Shown here: in pieces, positions 52,689-60,325 of the stretch
Layout of the letters: each line of letters opens with the position of its first letter
Position numbering within the stretch: the first letter of the stretch is position 1
Source of the DNA: Alphaproteobacteria bacterium
Lineage (GTDB): Bacteria; Pseudomonadota; Alphaproteobacteria; Rhodospirillales; Casp-alpha2
Length of the DNA: 64,000 nt
Reading direction: 5' to 3'
NCBI GenBank assembly: GCA_014382345.1
Contig: JACNJX010000085.1
Location: 62,001 to 126,000 of the forward strand
Program-made: the position numbers and the translations under genes
The notes under the pieces: model-generated
Told to the model about the DNA's origin: nothing
Databases searched by the model: none
What the model saw: the letters and a program-made list of their open reading frames with translations, nothing else

Positions 52689-52710
52689 GGGTGTGATCAC
52701 CGTCACACCC
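52689..52710. promoter_or_regulatory. perfect CRP-type palindrome (TGTGA-N6-TCACA)
   Basis: GGGTGTGA (52689-52696) and TCACACCC (52703-52710) are perfect inverted arms around six bases, containing TGTGA-N6-TCACA. It lies just past the EnvZ-like kinase stop and about 205 bases before the NarL-type regulator. It may control the latter, or act as a hairpin ending the kinase transcript, although no T-run follows. Confidence 0.5.
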
Positions 52711-52731
52711 TGGAGGTGACTGGTTTCCGGA

Positions 52732-54045
52732 TCATAGAGGAACCCGCAAACGCACCCGCAGGCCTCCATTGGGGGAATCCCCAAGAGCCATGTCGCCGCC
52801 GTGGCTGCGGATGACATCGCGCGCAATGGTCATGCCGAGCCCGACCCCGCCGGTGCCGGGATTGCGTGAGCCTTCGATCCGGTAGAAGGGTTTGAAGACG
52901 TTCTCGCGTTCTTCTTCCGGGATACCCGGACCATCGTCGTCAATGGTGACTTCGACAGCATCTTCCCTGAGCCCGGCGCGAACGGAGACATGCTCGGCGT
53001 ACTGAATGGCGTTGTCGATCAGGTTGGTCAGACAGCGGCGGAAGGCATTGGGCCTGAGCGACGCCGTCAACTGGCCCTCCGTATGCAAATCGACGGCCCC
53101 GCCCCGCCTGCGCGCCTGAGCCGCGGCCTCATTCAAAAGCGCCGTCACGTCCGTCTTGCTGGGTTCCTCCGCGCCCTCGCCCCGGGCAAACGCCAGATAG
53201 CCATCCAGCATGTGTTCCATTTCGGCGATGTCGCCTTTCAGGTCTTCCATGCCCGGTCCCGCCCCAATCATTTCAAGTTGCAGTTTCATGCGGGTCAGCG
53301 GTGTGCGCAGGTCGTGGGATACGCCTGACAGCATATCCGTGCGCTGGCTTATCTGGCGCAGAATGCGTTCGCGCATGACCAGGAATGCTGAAGAGGCTTG
53401 ACGAACCTCTGACGCCCCTTCGGGCTTAAATTGGAAAACGTCGCGGCCTTTGCCGAAATCGTCGGCGGCCATGGCCAGCCGGCGGATCGGCTTGACCTGG
53501 TTGCGCATGAAAATGGTCGCCACCACGAACAGGATCAGCGACGTGCCGACCATCCACAGCACGAAGACATAGGCCGTCGAGCTGAACAGCCGCTTTTGCG
53601 TCGTGGTTACGTGCAAAACACCCGACGCAAGCTGTACTTCGATAAGCACGGCGCGGTCGATGGTATCGGTATCCAATTGGAATGGCTTGGAGACATGGGA
53701 GATCATGGCCCTGGCCATCATCCGCTCCATCAGGCCGCTGGGCGAACGCGTTACGTTGGGAAGAACCGCGCCTTCTTTCAGCGACACCACCAGCCCCATG
53801 TTGCCGGCGGCGACGTTGAATATCCGTTCCCGGCTTTCCGCATCGGGAGCCCGCCGGATCAGGCTAATGACGGCGGCGATATCGCCGGCCACGCCACGGG
53901 CCAGCTTCAACGTCACCTTGTCCCAGTGGGTTTCATAGAAAATAACAGCCGAGACCAGTTGCAGGATCACCAACGGCGTCACGATGATCAGCAAGGACCG
54001 GCCCAGCAGGCTTTTCGGCAGATATTTCTTGACGGTCAGGCTCAT
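52732..54045 (-). CDS. EnvZ-like sensor histidine kinase
   Basis: A 437 aa kinase: helix 1 (about 15-38), a periplasmic sensor of about 120 residues with no known domain, helix 2 (about 160-182), HAMP (NQVKPIRRLAMAADDF), HisKA with the phosphoacceptor in SGVSHDLRTPLTRMKLQLEM, and HATPase (NLIDNAIQYA, DDDGPGIP, GGVGLGMTIARDVIRSHGG). It is of the EnvZ/RstB type. It follows the OmpR-type regulator at 54064 by 18 bases, and they clearly form one system. Confidence 0.92.
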   Translation of the reverse strand: MSLTVKKYLPKSLLGRSLLIIVTPLVILQLVSAVIFYETHWDKVTLKLARGVAGDIAAVISLIRRAPDAESRERIFNVAAGNMGLVVSLKEGAVLPNVTRSPSGLMERMMARAMISHVSKPFQLDTDTIDRAVLIEVQLASGVLHVTTTQKRLFSSTAYVFVLWMVGTSLILFVVATIFMRNQVKPIRRLAMAADDFGKGRDVFQFKPEGASEVRQASSAFLVMRERILRQISQRTDMLSGVSHDLRTPLTRMKLQLEMIGAGPGMEDLKGDIAEMEHMLDGYLAFARGEGAEEPSKTDVTALLNEAAAQARRRGGAVDLHTEGQLTASLRPNAFRRCLTNLIDNAIQYAEHVSVRAGLREDAVEVTIDDDGPGIPEEERENVFKPFYRIEGSRNPGTGGVGLGMTIARDVIRSHGGDMALGDSPNGGLRVRLRVPL

Positions 54046-54063
54046 GGTTATCCCGCTTGGGTC

Positions 54064-54747
54064 CTAATCCGGACGCAAAACATAGCCTTTGCCGCGAACG
54101 GTCTGCAGATAGCGCGGCAGTTTCGGTTGTTCCTCTATCTTACGACGAAGACGCGTGACTTGAACATCTATGGCGCGACCGCCGCCGCCGGCCCCGGTCA
54201 GCGAAATCAATTCCTCGCGGCTGAGAATTTCGCCCGGCTGGCGGGCCAGCGCGCCCAGAAGCGCCGCCTCCACGTCGGTCAGGCGAATTGCCTGACCGTC
54301 ACGGCTGAGTTCACCACGGGCGGGAAAGAACACGACATCGCCCAGCCGCACATCATCCGGCGGGGCGCTGGGCGAAGGTATCCGCCTAAGAATGTTATGT
54401 AGCCTGAGCAGAAGTTCCTTCGGCTCGAACGGCTTGACCAAATAGTCGTCCGCGCCCCGCTCCAGGCCATTGATGCGATCTTCCGGCTCGCCCATGGCAG
54501 TCAGCATGAGGATCGGAATCTTGCTTCTGGCACGCAGGTCTTCGGCGAACTCCAGGCCGGTTTCTCCCGGCATCATCAGGTCCAGAACGATAATGTCGAA
54601 CGCGAACGTAGTCATTTTGCCGCGCGCGTCGGCGGCGTCCGACGCCGTCACCACCATGAACCCGTGTTCTCCGAGAAACTTGCCGAGAAGGTCCCGCAGG
54701 CGGTTGTCATCGTCAACGACAAGAACGTGCGGCAGGCCTTCGTTCAT
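54064..54747 (-). CDS. OmpR-family response regulator (PetR-like)
   Basis: A 227 aa regulator: receiver with D56 in DIIVLDLMMPGETGLEF, conserved Lys in DDYLVKPFEPKELLLRL, and a winged-helix DNA-binding domain (RLTDVEAALLGALARQPGEILSREELISLTG, then RAIDVQVTRLRRKIEE, and VRGKGYVLRPD). A MarR-type gene immediately precedes it with a 4-base overlap. A MarR/OmpR pair of this kind is known as PetP/PetR in Rhodobacter capsulatus, where it is needed for cytochrome bc1 production. That makes the petABC operon at 18-21 kb a candidate target (inference). Confidence 0.88.
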   Translation of the reverse strand: MNEGLPHVLVVDDDNRLRDLLGKFLGEHGFMVVTASDAADARGKMTTFAFDIIVLDLMMPGETGLEFAEDLRARSKIPILMLTAMGEPEDRINGLERGADDYLVKPFEPKELLLRLHNILRRIPSPSAPPDDVRLGDVVFFPARGELSRDGQAIRLTDVEAALLGALARQPGEILSREELISLTGAGGGGRAIDVQVTRLRRKIEEQPKLPRYLQTVRGKGYVLRPD

Positions 54748-55271
54748 CGGGGTATCCCCACGCGCTTGCGATCGTCTTCGTTGATCAGCCCGCGCAACAC
54801 ATCCAGGAACCCCTGAACCGAATCCTGGCCCGCTTCACGGTAGGCGGCTTCAATCCACCGGCTTTGCCGTTCGGTCAGACGGCGTTCCAGGTTGGACCCC
54901 TTGGCCGTTAAGTACAGACGTCGGCGGCGCCGGTCGGCGGCGTCGGTCCGTTGCAGGACGAAGCCTTCCTCGATGAGTTGGCTCAACACCCGAGACAGGC
55001 TTTGTTTGGTGATCCGGAGAATCTTCAGCAATTCCGAAACGCTCATACCCGGATGGGCGCCGATGAAATAGATGACCCGGTGATGGGCGCGGCCAAAGCC
55101 GAAATCCGCCAGCAGCGCATCCGCCTCGCCGGTGAAATCCCGGTAAGCGAAAAACAGCAACTCCATTGCCGGGCGCAGTTCCCCTTCTCCGGAAGTCTTC
55201 TCTTCCGGAGATTTTTCAACCGGGGGCAGTGAGCCGGTTTGCTTTCGGGCGATAGGCCCCGGATCGGTCAT
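54744..55271 (-). CDS. MarR-family transcriptional regulator (PetP-like)
   Basis: A 175 aa winged-helix regulator. The HTH and wing are LADFGFGRAHHRVIYFIGAHPGMSVSELLKILRITKQSLSRVLSQLIEEGFVLQRTDAADRRRRRLYLTAKG. The first 35 residues are charged and variable. It overlaps the OmpR-type gene by ATGA and is divergent from ilvE across a 134-base region containing a perfect TTGACA (55331-55336). With the adjacent regulator it resembles PetP-PetR. Confidence 0.88.
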   Translation of the reverse strand: MTDPGPIARKQTGSLPPVEKSPEEKTSGEGELRPAMELLFFAYRDFTGEADALLADFGFGRAHHRVIYFIGAHPGMSVSELLKILRITKQSLSRVLSQLIEEGFVLQRTDAADRRRRRLYLTAKGSNLERRLTERQSRWIEAAYREAGQDSVQGFLDVLRGLINEDDRKRVGIPR

Positions 55272-55405
55272 GAACGGACTCCGTTACACGCTGCATAAGA
55301 AACAGCGGAACAAAATTTAAGTCAGTGTTATTGACATATATGCCCAAGAATGTTACCTAACGCAAGAACCTTTTGAATATTTTGCAATTTACGAAAGAAA
55401 ATTTC

Positions 55406-56311
55406 ATGGAGAGTATTCCCTTTGACGACCGGGACGGTCAGATCTGGTTCAACGGTAAACTGATTCCCTGGCGGGACGCCAAGCTGCATGTCCTCAGCCA
55501 CGCGCTGCATTATGCCTCGTCCGTATTCGAAGGCGAGCGTTCCTACGGCGGCAATATCTTCAAACTGACGGAACATTCCGAACGGCTGGCGTTCTCCGCC
55601 AAGGCGCTTGGCTTCGAACTGCCCTATTCGGTCGCCGAAATCGACGCAGCCTGCATCGAAACCTGCAAGGCCAACAACATCGTTGACGGCTACGTGCGCC
55701 CCATCGCCTGGCGTGGGTCGGAAATGATGGGCGTTTCGGCGCAGGCGTCGCGCATCAATGTCGCCATCGCCGCCTGGGACTGGCCGTCCTATTTCTCGCC
55801 CGAGGCGCGGATGAAAGGCATTCGCCTGAAAACCTCCAAGTGGCGCCGTCCGTCACCGGAAACGGAACCGGTGCACGCCAAGGCGGCGGGGCTTTACATG
55901 ATCTGCACGCTGTCCAAGCATGACGCCGAGCAACAAGGCTATGACGACTGCCTGATGCTGGACTGGCGCGGCCAGGTGGCCGAGGCCACGGGCGCCAACA
56001 TCTTCATGGTCTTCGGCGACGGCAAGCTGCACACGCCGACGCCCGACTGTTTCCTCGACGGCATCACCCGGCGCACGGTAATCGACCTAGCCCGCGCGCG
56101 CGGCATCGAGGTCATCGAGCGCGCCATCATGCCCGATGAATTGAAGGACGCGACGGAAATCTTCCTCACCGGCACGGCCGCCGAAGTCACCCCGGTCGGC
56201 TTGATCGACGAGCGCACGTTCACCGTCGGCGAAATCAGTAAATGGATGATGGACGACTACGACAAGGCCGTCGGCAAAGTACCGTCTCAGGCGGAGTCGG
56301 CGGCGGAGTAA
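55406..56311 (+). CDS. ilvE: branched-chain amino acid aminotransferase
   Basis: A 301 aa class IV PLP aminotransferase, catalysing the last step in Ile, Leu and Val synthesis. Seen: WFNGKLIPWRDAKLHVLSHALHYASSVFEGERSYGG, the PLP Lys region PVHAKAAGLYMICTLSKHDAEQQGYDDCLMLDWRGQVAEATGANIFMVF, and DGITRRTVIDLARARGIEVIER. The ATG at 55406 (MESIPFDDRD) is the conserved start. A perfect -35 TTGACA lies 70 bases upstream, but the -10 is poor. Confidence 0.94.
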   Translation: MESIPFDDRDGQIWFNGKLIPWRDAKLHVLSHALHYASSVFEGERSYGGNIFKLTEHSERLAFSAKALGFELPYSVAEIDAACIETCKANNIVDGYVRPIAWRGSEMMGVSAQASRINVAIAAWDWPSYFSPEARMKGIRLKTSKWRRPSPETEPVHAKAAGLYMICTLSKHDAEQQGYDDCLMLDWRGQVAEATGANIFMVFGDGKLHTPTPDCFLDGITRRTVIDLARARGIEVIERAIMPDELKDATEIFLTGTAAEVTPVGLIDERTFTVGEISKWMMDDYDKAVGKVPSQAESAAE

Positions 56312-56326
56312 GAGGCCAAACAGGCC

Positions 56327-57154
56327 CTACAGATTGCCCCCCGGCTTACCGAGCGCGATCTCCGTCAATTCCTTTGTGATGTAGTCGAAGGCCTCGTCGA
56401 CGGAATCCGTCTCGAAGAAAAGTTCCAGGTCTTTGGCCTCGATCGTACCGTGCTTGACCAGCGCCTCCATATTCAGGACATCGGACCAGAATTCCGTGCC
56501 GTAAAGCACGATCGGCACCGGCACCGAAAGCTTTTCCGTCTGCATCAGGGTCAGCACCTCCATCAGTTCGTCCATGGTTCCGAAGCCGCCCGGGAAGATG
56601 ATGATCGCCTTGGCCAAGTAGACGAACCAGAATTTGCGCATAAAAAAGTAGTGAAACTCGAAGTTTAGCTCGCGGGTGATGTAAGGGTTGTCGTTCTGTT
56701 CGTGCGGCAGCGAGATATTGAGCCCCGCATTGATGCCGGACACCTCGCTGGCGCCCCGGTTGGCAGCCTCCATGATCCCGGGGCCGCCGCCAGAGCAGAC
56801 GATGAAGCGACGGTCCGTGCCTTCCAGCCCCTTCGACCACTCGGTCAGCCGGCGCGCAAGCTCGCGGGCATCCTCGTAATAACGCGACATCTTGAGATCG
56901 CGCTCGCACGTCTCGATATCCGCTCCACCACCGCCATCGGCCTTGGCCGCCTCCAGGGCTTTTTCGGCCTCTTCGCGGGGCTTGATCCGGGACGAACCGA
57001 AAAACACCACCGTGTCCTGAACGTCCATGTTTTCGAAACGGTTATGGGGCTCCAGGTATTCCGACAGGATACGTAGCGTCCTGGCCGCGTTGGAATACAG
57101 GAAGCGGTCATTCTGATAGGCCTTGGACGGCCAGTCGGGATTGTCATCGACCAT
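56327..57154 (-). CDS. LOG-family protein (TIGR00730), possible cytokinin riboside 5'-monophosphate phosphoribohydrolase
   Basis: A 275 aa Rossmann-like protein of the LOG/lysine-decarboxylase-like family. Marks are VVFFGSSRI, VCSGGGPGIMEAANRGA and the catalytic PGGFGTMDELMEVLTLMQT. Family members split nucleotide monophosphates to base and ribose-5-phosphate. This longer type, with an N-terminal extension, is common in alphaproteobacteria. ATG at 57154 chosen (MVDDNPDWPS); moaE lies 5 bases upstream. Exact substrate not known. Confidence 0.9.
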   Translation of the reverse strand: MVDDNPDWPSKAYQNDRFLYSNAARTLRILSEYLEPHNRFENMDVQDTVVFFGSSRIKPREEAEKALEAAKADGGGGADIETCERDLKMSRYYEDARELARRLTEWSKGLEGTDRRFIVCSGGGPGIMEAANRGASEVSGINAGLNISLPHEQNDNPYITRELNFEFHYFFMRKFWFVYLAKAIIIFPGGFGTMDELMEVLTLMQTEKLSVPVPIVLYGTEFWSDVLNMEALVKHGTIEAKDLELFFETDSVDEAFDYITKELTEIALGKPGGNL

Positions 57155-57159
57155 ATGCG

Positions 57160-57612
57160 TTACTTCTCTATCCAGCGCTCGGCGGCGGCGTCGTCGGACG
57201 AGCGCGCGTCCACCCATTGGCCGCCGTCCGGCGTGACCTCGCGTTTCCAGAACGGCGCCTTGGTCTTCAGCCAGTCGATCAGGAAGTGCGCCGCCTCGAT
57301 TGCCGCTTGGCGATGCGCCGAGGCCGCCGCCACCAGGACGATGCGGTCGCCGGGGGCTAGTTCGCCATATCGGTGAATAATCAACGTATCGGCCAGCGGC
57401 CAGCGGCTGCGGGCTTCGGCCTCGATCTCGGCCAGTGCCTTTTCGGTCATCTCCGGATAATGCTCGAGCGTCATCGTCTCGATCGGCTTATCGCCGGCCA
57501 TATCCCGGACCAGGCCGACGAAGCAACTGACCCCGCCGACATCCAGGTTTCCGTCCGAAAGCTTTTCCAGTTCCCGCCCGACGTCGAAATCCTCCGCCTG
57601 TACCCGGATCAT
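57160..57612 (-). CDS. moaE: molybdopterin synthase catalytic subunit
   Basis: A 150 aa MoaE, which with MoaD adds two sulfurs to cyclic pyranopterin monophosphate. Typical: SCFVGLVRDMAGDKPIETMTLEHYPEMTEKALAEIEAEA, IIHRYGELAPGDRIVLVAAASAHRQAAIEAAHFLIDWLKTKAPFWKREV, where the last part holds the catalytic Lys residues. Three bases separate it from moaD. Confidence 0.96.
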   Translation of the reverse strand: MIRVQAEDFDVGRELEKLSDGNLDVGGVSCFVGLVRDMAGDKPIETMTLEHYPEMTEKALAEIEAEARSRWPLADTLIIHRYGELAPGDRIVLVAAASAHRQAAIEAAHFLIDWLKTKAPFWKREVTPDGGQWVDARSSDDAAAERWIEK

Positions 57613-57615
57613 CCA

Positions 57616-57867
57616 TTAGCCCCCCGTCACCGGCGGGAAAAAAGCGATCTCGTCACCGGCAGCAACGGGATGGTCGACGCCGACGTATTCCTGATTGACG
57701 GCAACGCGGACCATGGCCTCGTCGGAAAAGGCTTCCGTATAGCCGCCGCCGCGCCCGATCTGCCATTCGATCAGGTCGGCCACCGTGGCGACCGTGTCCG
57801 GCGGGGTCACGTCCTCTTGCGAAAGTCCGGCCTTTTCCCTGAGCCAGGCGAAATACAGCAGCTTCAT
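57616..57867 (-). CDS. moaD: molybdopterin synthase sulfur carrier subunit
   Basis: An 83 aa ubiquitin-like protein ending in the required Gly-Gly (FFPPVTGG), whose thiocarboxylate donates sulfur. N-terminal LLYFAWLREKAGLSQED is the standard first strand and turn. It sits in the order moeA, moaD, moaE on the minus strand. Confidence 0.95.
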   Translation of the reverse strand: MKLLYFAWLREKAGLSQEDVTPPDTVATVADLIEWQIGRGGGYTEAFSDEAMVRVAVNQEYVGVDHPVAAGDEIAFFPPVTGG

Positions 57868-57871
57868 TCCT

Positions 57872-59143
57872 TCACCTTCCGGTTACTTCGTTGAACGGCA
57901 GGAACGGAACCATCATACCCTGTTCCAGCCTGTCGGTGTCTTCGTCCAGTTCGACCAGGCCGTCGGCCTCGACCATGGAGCTCAAAATCCCCGCCCCCGA
58001 CGAATGGTATTTCATGGCCACGGGATGCCCGGCAGCGTTGATTTCCAGTTTCACCCGTGCCCATTCGCGCCGTCCCTTTTTCTTTTTATAGTCAAACCCG
58101 GCCTCAACCGGGAAGTGATGCGCCGTCACGTCGCCCGCGCCCGATAACAACAGCACCAAAGGCCGTCCGACCACCAAAAACGTCACCATCGCCGCTACCG
58201 GGTTGCCGGGCAGGCCCAGGAAAGCGACGTCGTCGACCTGGCCCAAGGCAATGGGGCGGCCCGGCTTAATCGCCAGCCGCCAGAAATTGATTTGGCCTAA
58301 GCCTTCCACCGCGTCCTTGACGTGGTCTTCCTCACCGGCGGATACGCCGCCCGAGGTGACCAATAAATCGTGACCGGAGGCCGCTTTTGCAAGGGCGGCG
58401 GATATGGCGTCGGCGTCGTCTTTAAGGATGCCTAAGTCCGTCACCGCGCAGCCGAGGCCTTCCAGCAACGCCATCACGGCATAGCGGTTGGCGTCATAAA
58501 TGCAGCCTTCATCGGCTTCTCCGCCGGGATCACGGACCTCGTCGCCGGTGGAGAATACCGCAACGCGAAGCCGCGAAAAGACCTTGAGCGTAGCCCTGCC
58601 GACCGACGCCGCCAGACCGATCTCCTGCGCCCTGAGCCGCTGGCCGGCGCGGATGATGACGTCGCCCGCCTTGACGTCCTCGCCGGCGAAGCGGCGGTTG
58701 GCGCCCTGTTTCAGGCCCGCGGGCAGCACCACCACATCCCCCTCAGAGGTGCAGTCCTCTTCCATAAAGACCGTGTCCGGCCCCCCATCTTCCCCATCGG
58801 GCATCGGCGCGCCGGTGAAAATACGGTACGCCTGCCCCCGCTCGGCGGGCCGTTCCAGCGGATGACCGGCGGCGATGCGCCCGGATACGGCAAGCCGCGT
58901 GTCGCCGTCCGCCTCAAGATCATCGAAATTGACCGCATAGCCGTCGACGGCGCTGTTGTCGTGAGGCGGCACGTTGCGGTCGGATTTTACGTCTTCGGCC
59001 AGGATGCGCCCCTGGGCCTCGCGCAACGCCACGGTTTCCATCCCCATCACCGGGCCGACGCTGTCTTTCAACCGGGCCAGCGCGTCATCCAGGGGCATCA
59101 GCTCGCCGCCGAAGGCGAAACAGTCGTCCTTAAGCTGCGCCAT
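57872..59143 (-). CDS. moeA: molybdopterin molybdenumtransferase
   Basis: A 423 aa MoeA, which inserts molybdate into adenylylated molybdopterin. Domain marks are the start LDDALARLKDSVG, DVKSDRNVPPHDNSAVDGYAV, the RIFTGAPMPDGED motif, VFSTGDEVRDPG with YDANRYAVMALLEGLG, and VTSGGVSAGEEDHVKDAVE, then ALGQVDDVAFLGLPGNPVAAMVTF. It overlaps mobB by 14 bases. The length is normal for MoeA. Confidence 0.95.
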   Translation of the reverse strand: MAQLKDDCFAFGGELMPLDDALARLKDSVGPVMGMETVALREAQGRILAEDVKSDRNVPPHDNSAVDGYAVNFDDLEADGDTRLAVSGRIAAGHPLERPAERGQAYRIFTGAPMPDGEDGGPDTVFMEEDCTSEGDVVVLPAGLKQGANRRFAGEDVKAGDVIIRAGQRLRAQEIGLAASVGRATLKVFSRLRVAVFSTGDEVRDPGGEADEGCIYDANRYAVMALLEGLGCAVTDLGILKDDADAISAALAKAASGHDLLVTSGGVSAGEEDHVKDAVEGLGQINFWRLAIKPGRPIALGQVDDVAFLGLPGNPVAAMVTFLVVGRPLVLLLSGAGDVTAHHFPVEAGFDYKKKKGRREWARVKLEINAAGHPVAMKYHSSGAGILSSMVEADGLVELDEDTDRLEQGMMVPFLPFNEVTGR

Positions 59144-59669
59144 CGTGGACCCCCGATTCCAGGCCCGTATGGCCGATGATGAAGTCGGCGATGGCCTTGA
59201 TGTCGTTCAGGCTGATCAGCGGAACCCCCCGCCCCGCCAGTCCGGGCAGGTCGGCGGCCTTGGCGTCACTGGCGACGGCGACGATGCTCTGGTCTTCCGC
59301 CGCCAACAGGGGCTTGCCGACGGCAGGGCGGTAGATTTCCATTTTTTGATGGTTGTGTGACTTGAAACCTTCGATCAGCACCAGATCGACGTCTTCCATG
59401 CGGGCCAGAAGATCGTCAATGGACGGTTCGGGGGCATCCCGGTTTTCGTGCAAAATCGCCCACCGGCTGGAACCGGTAATCAGCACCTCGGTCGCGCCGG
59501 CCATGCGGTGTTCAAAGGAATCCTTGCCTTTTTTATCGATGTCGAAGTTGTGGTGCGTGTGCTTCATGGTCGAAACCGTGAGGCCCCGCCCGATCAGTTC
59601 CGGCAACAGCCCGGACACCAGCGTCGTTTTGCCGGAACCGCTCCACCCGACGAGGCCGAAAATTTTCAC
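59130..59669 (-). CDS. mobB: molybdopterin-guanine dinucleotide biosynthesis protein MobB
   Basis: A 179 aa GTP-binding adaptor for MobA in MGD formation. P-loop GWSGSGKTTLVSGLL; MKHTHHNFDIDKKGKDSFEHRMAGATEVLITG; DLVLIEGFKSHNHQKMEIYR. Overlaps pgsA by 4 bases. MobA itself is not in the window. Confidence 0.93.
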   Translation of the reverse strand: MKIFGLVGWSGSGKTTLVSGLLPELIGRGLTVSTMKHTHHNFDIDKKGKDSFEHRMAGATEVLITGSSRWAILHENRDAPEPSIDDLLARMEDVDLVLIEGFKSHNHQKMEIYRPAVGKPLLAAEDQSIVAVASDAKAADLPGLAGRGVPLISLNDIKAIADFIIGHTGLESGVHDGAA

Positions 59670-60289
59670 GCGTTTTCTCCGTCCTTATCGGAACCGGACA
59701 CCGGTGGGTCTTCCGGCCCATGGTCGGTTTCCGTAATGTGGCGCAGACCGGCGCGCAGATAGTCATATCCGGTCACCAGGGTCAGGATCGCCGCCCCCCA
59801 CAGGCCCCAGATGCCGACCTCTGTCGTCGTCAGCGGCCCGAAATCGGGACCGGACGGGCCGATCAGCAGAAAGCCCAGCGCCAGCATCTGGATCGTGGTC
59901 TTCCATTTCGCCAGTGTCGTCACCGGCACGCTGACCTGAACCTGGGCCAGGAATTCACGCAACCCCGAGACCAGGATTTCCCGGCACAGAATGACCGCCG
60001 CCGGCAGCACCGTGAGGCCGGAAAAGCGGTCGATCCCGACCAGCACCAGCAACACCGACGCGATCAGCAGTTTATCCGCGATAGGGTCGAGAAAACGCCC
60101 GAACGCCGATTGCAGGTGCCAGGCCCGGGCCACGAAGCCGTCGAAGAAATCGGTCACGCAGGCATAGGTATAGGCGCCAAAGGCCAGCCAGCTACCCAGC
60201 GGGTCTTTCACGAACAGCAACAAACCGATCAAAACCGGGATCGCGATAATCCGCGAAAACGTCAGGATATTGGGTAGATTCTTCCACAT
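59666..60289 (-). CDS. pgsA: CDP-diacylglycerol-glycerol-3-phosphate 3-phosphatidyltransferase
   Basis: A 207 aa integral membrane enzyme making phosphatidylglycerophosphate. The CDP-alcohol phosphotransferase motif is FDGFVARAWHLQSAFGRFLDPIADKLL (D-G-x2-A-R ... G-x3-D-x3-D). The N-terminal MWKNLPNILTFSRIIAIPVLIGLL is typical. C-terminus extends with a charged tail. Lies between uvrC (36 bases upstream) and mobB. Confidence 0.95.
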   Translation of the reverse strand: MWKNLPNILTFSRIIAIPVLIGLLLFVKDPLGSWLAFGAYTYACVTDFFDGFVARAWHLQSAFGRFLDPIADKLLIASVLLVLVGIDRFSGLTVLPAAVILCREILVSGLREFLAQVQVSVPVTTLAKWKTTIQMLALGFLLIGPSGPDFGPLTTTEVGIWGLWGAAILTLVTGYDYLRAGLRHITETDHGPEDPPVSGSDKDGENA

Positions 60290-60325
60290 GGTCCGATTCC
60301 AGAATACGACGCGGGCATTCTAGCC

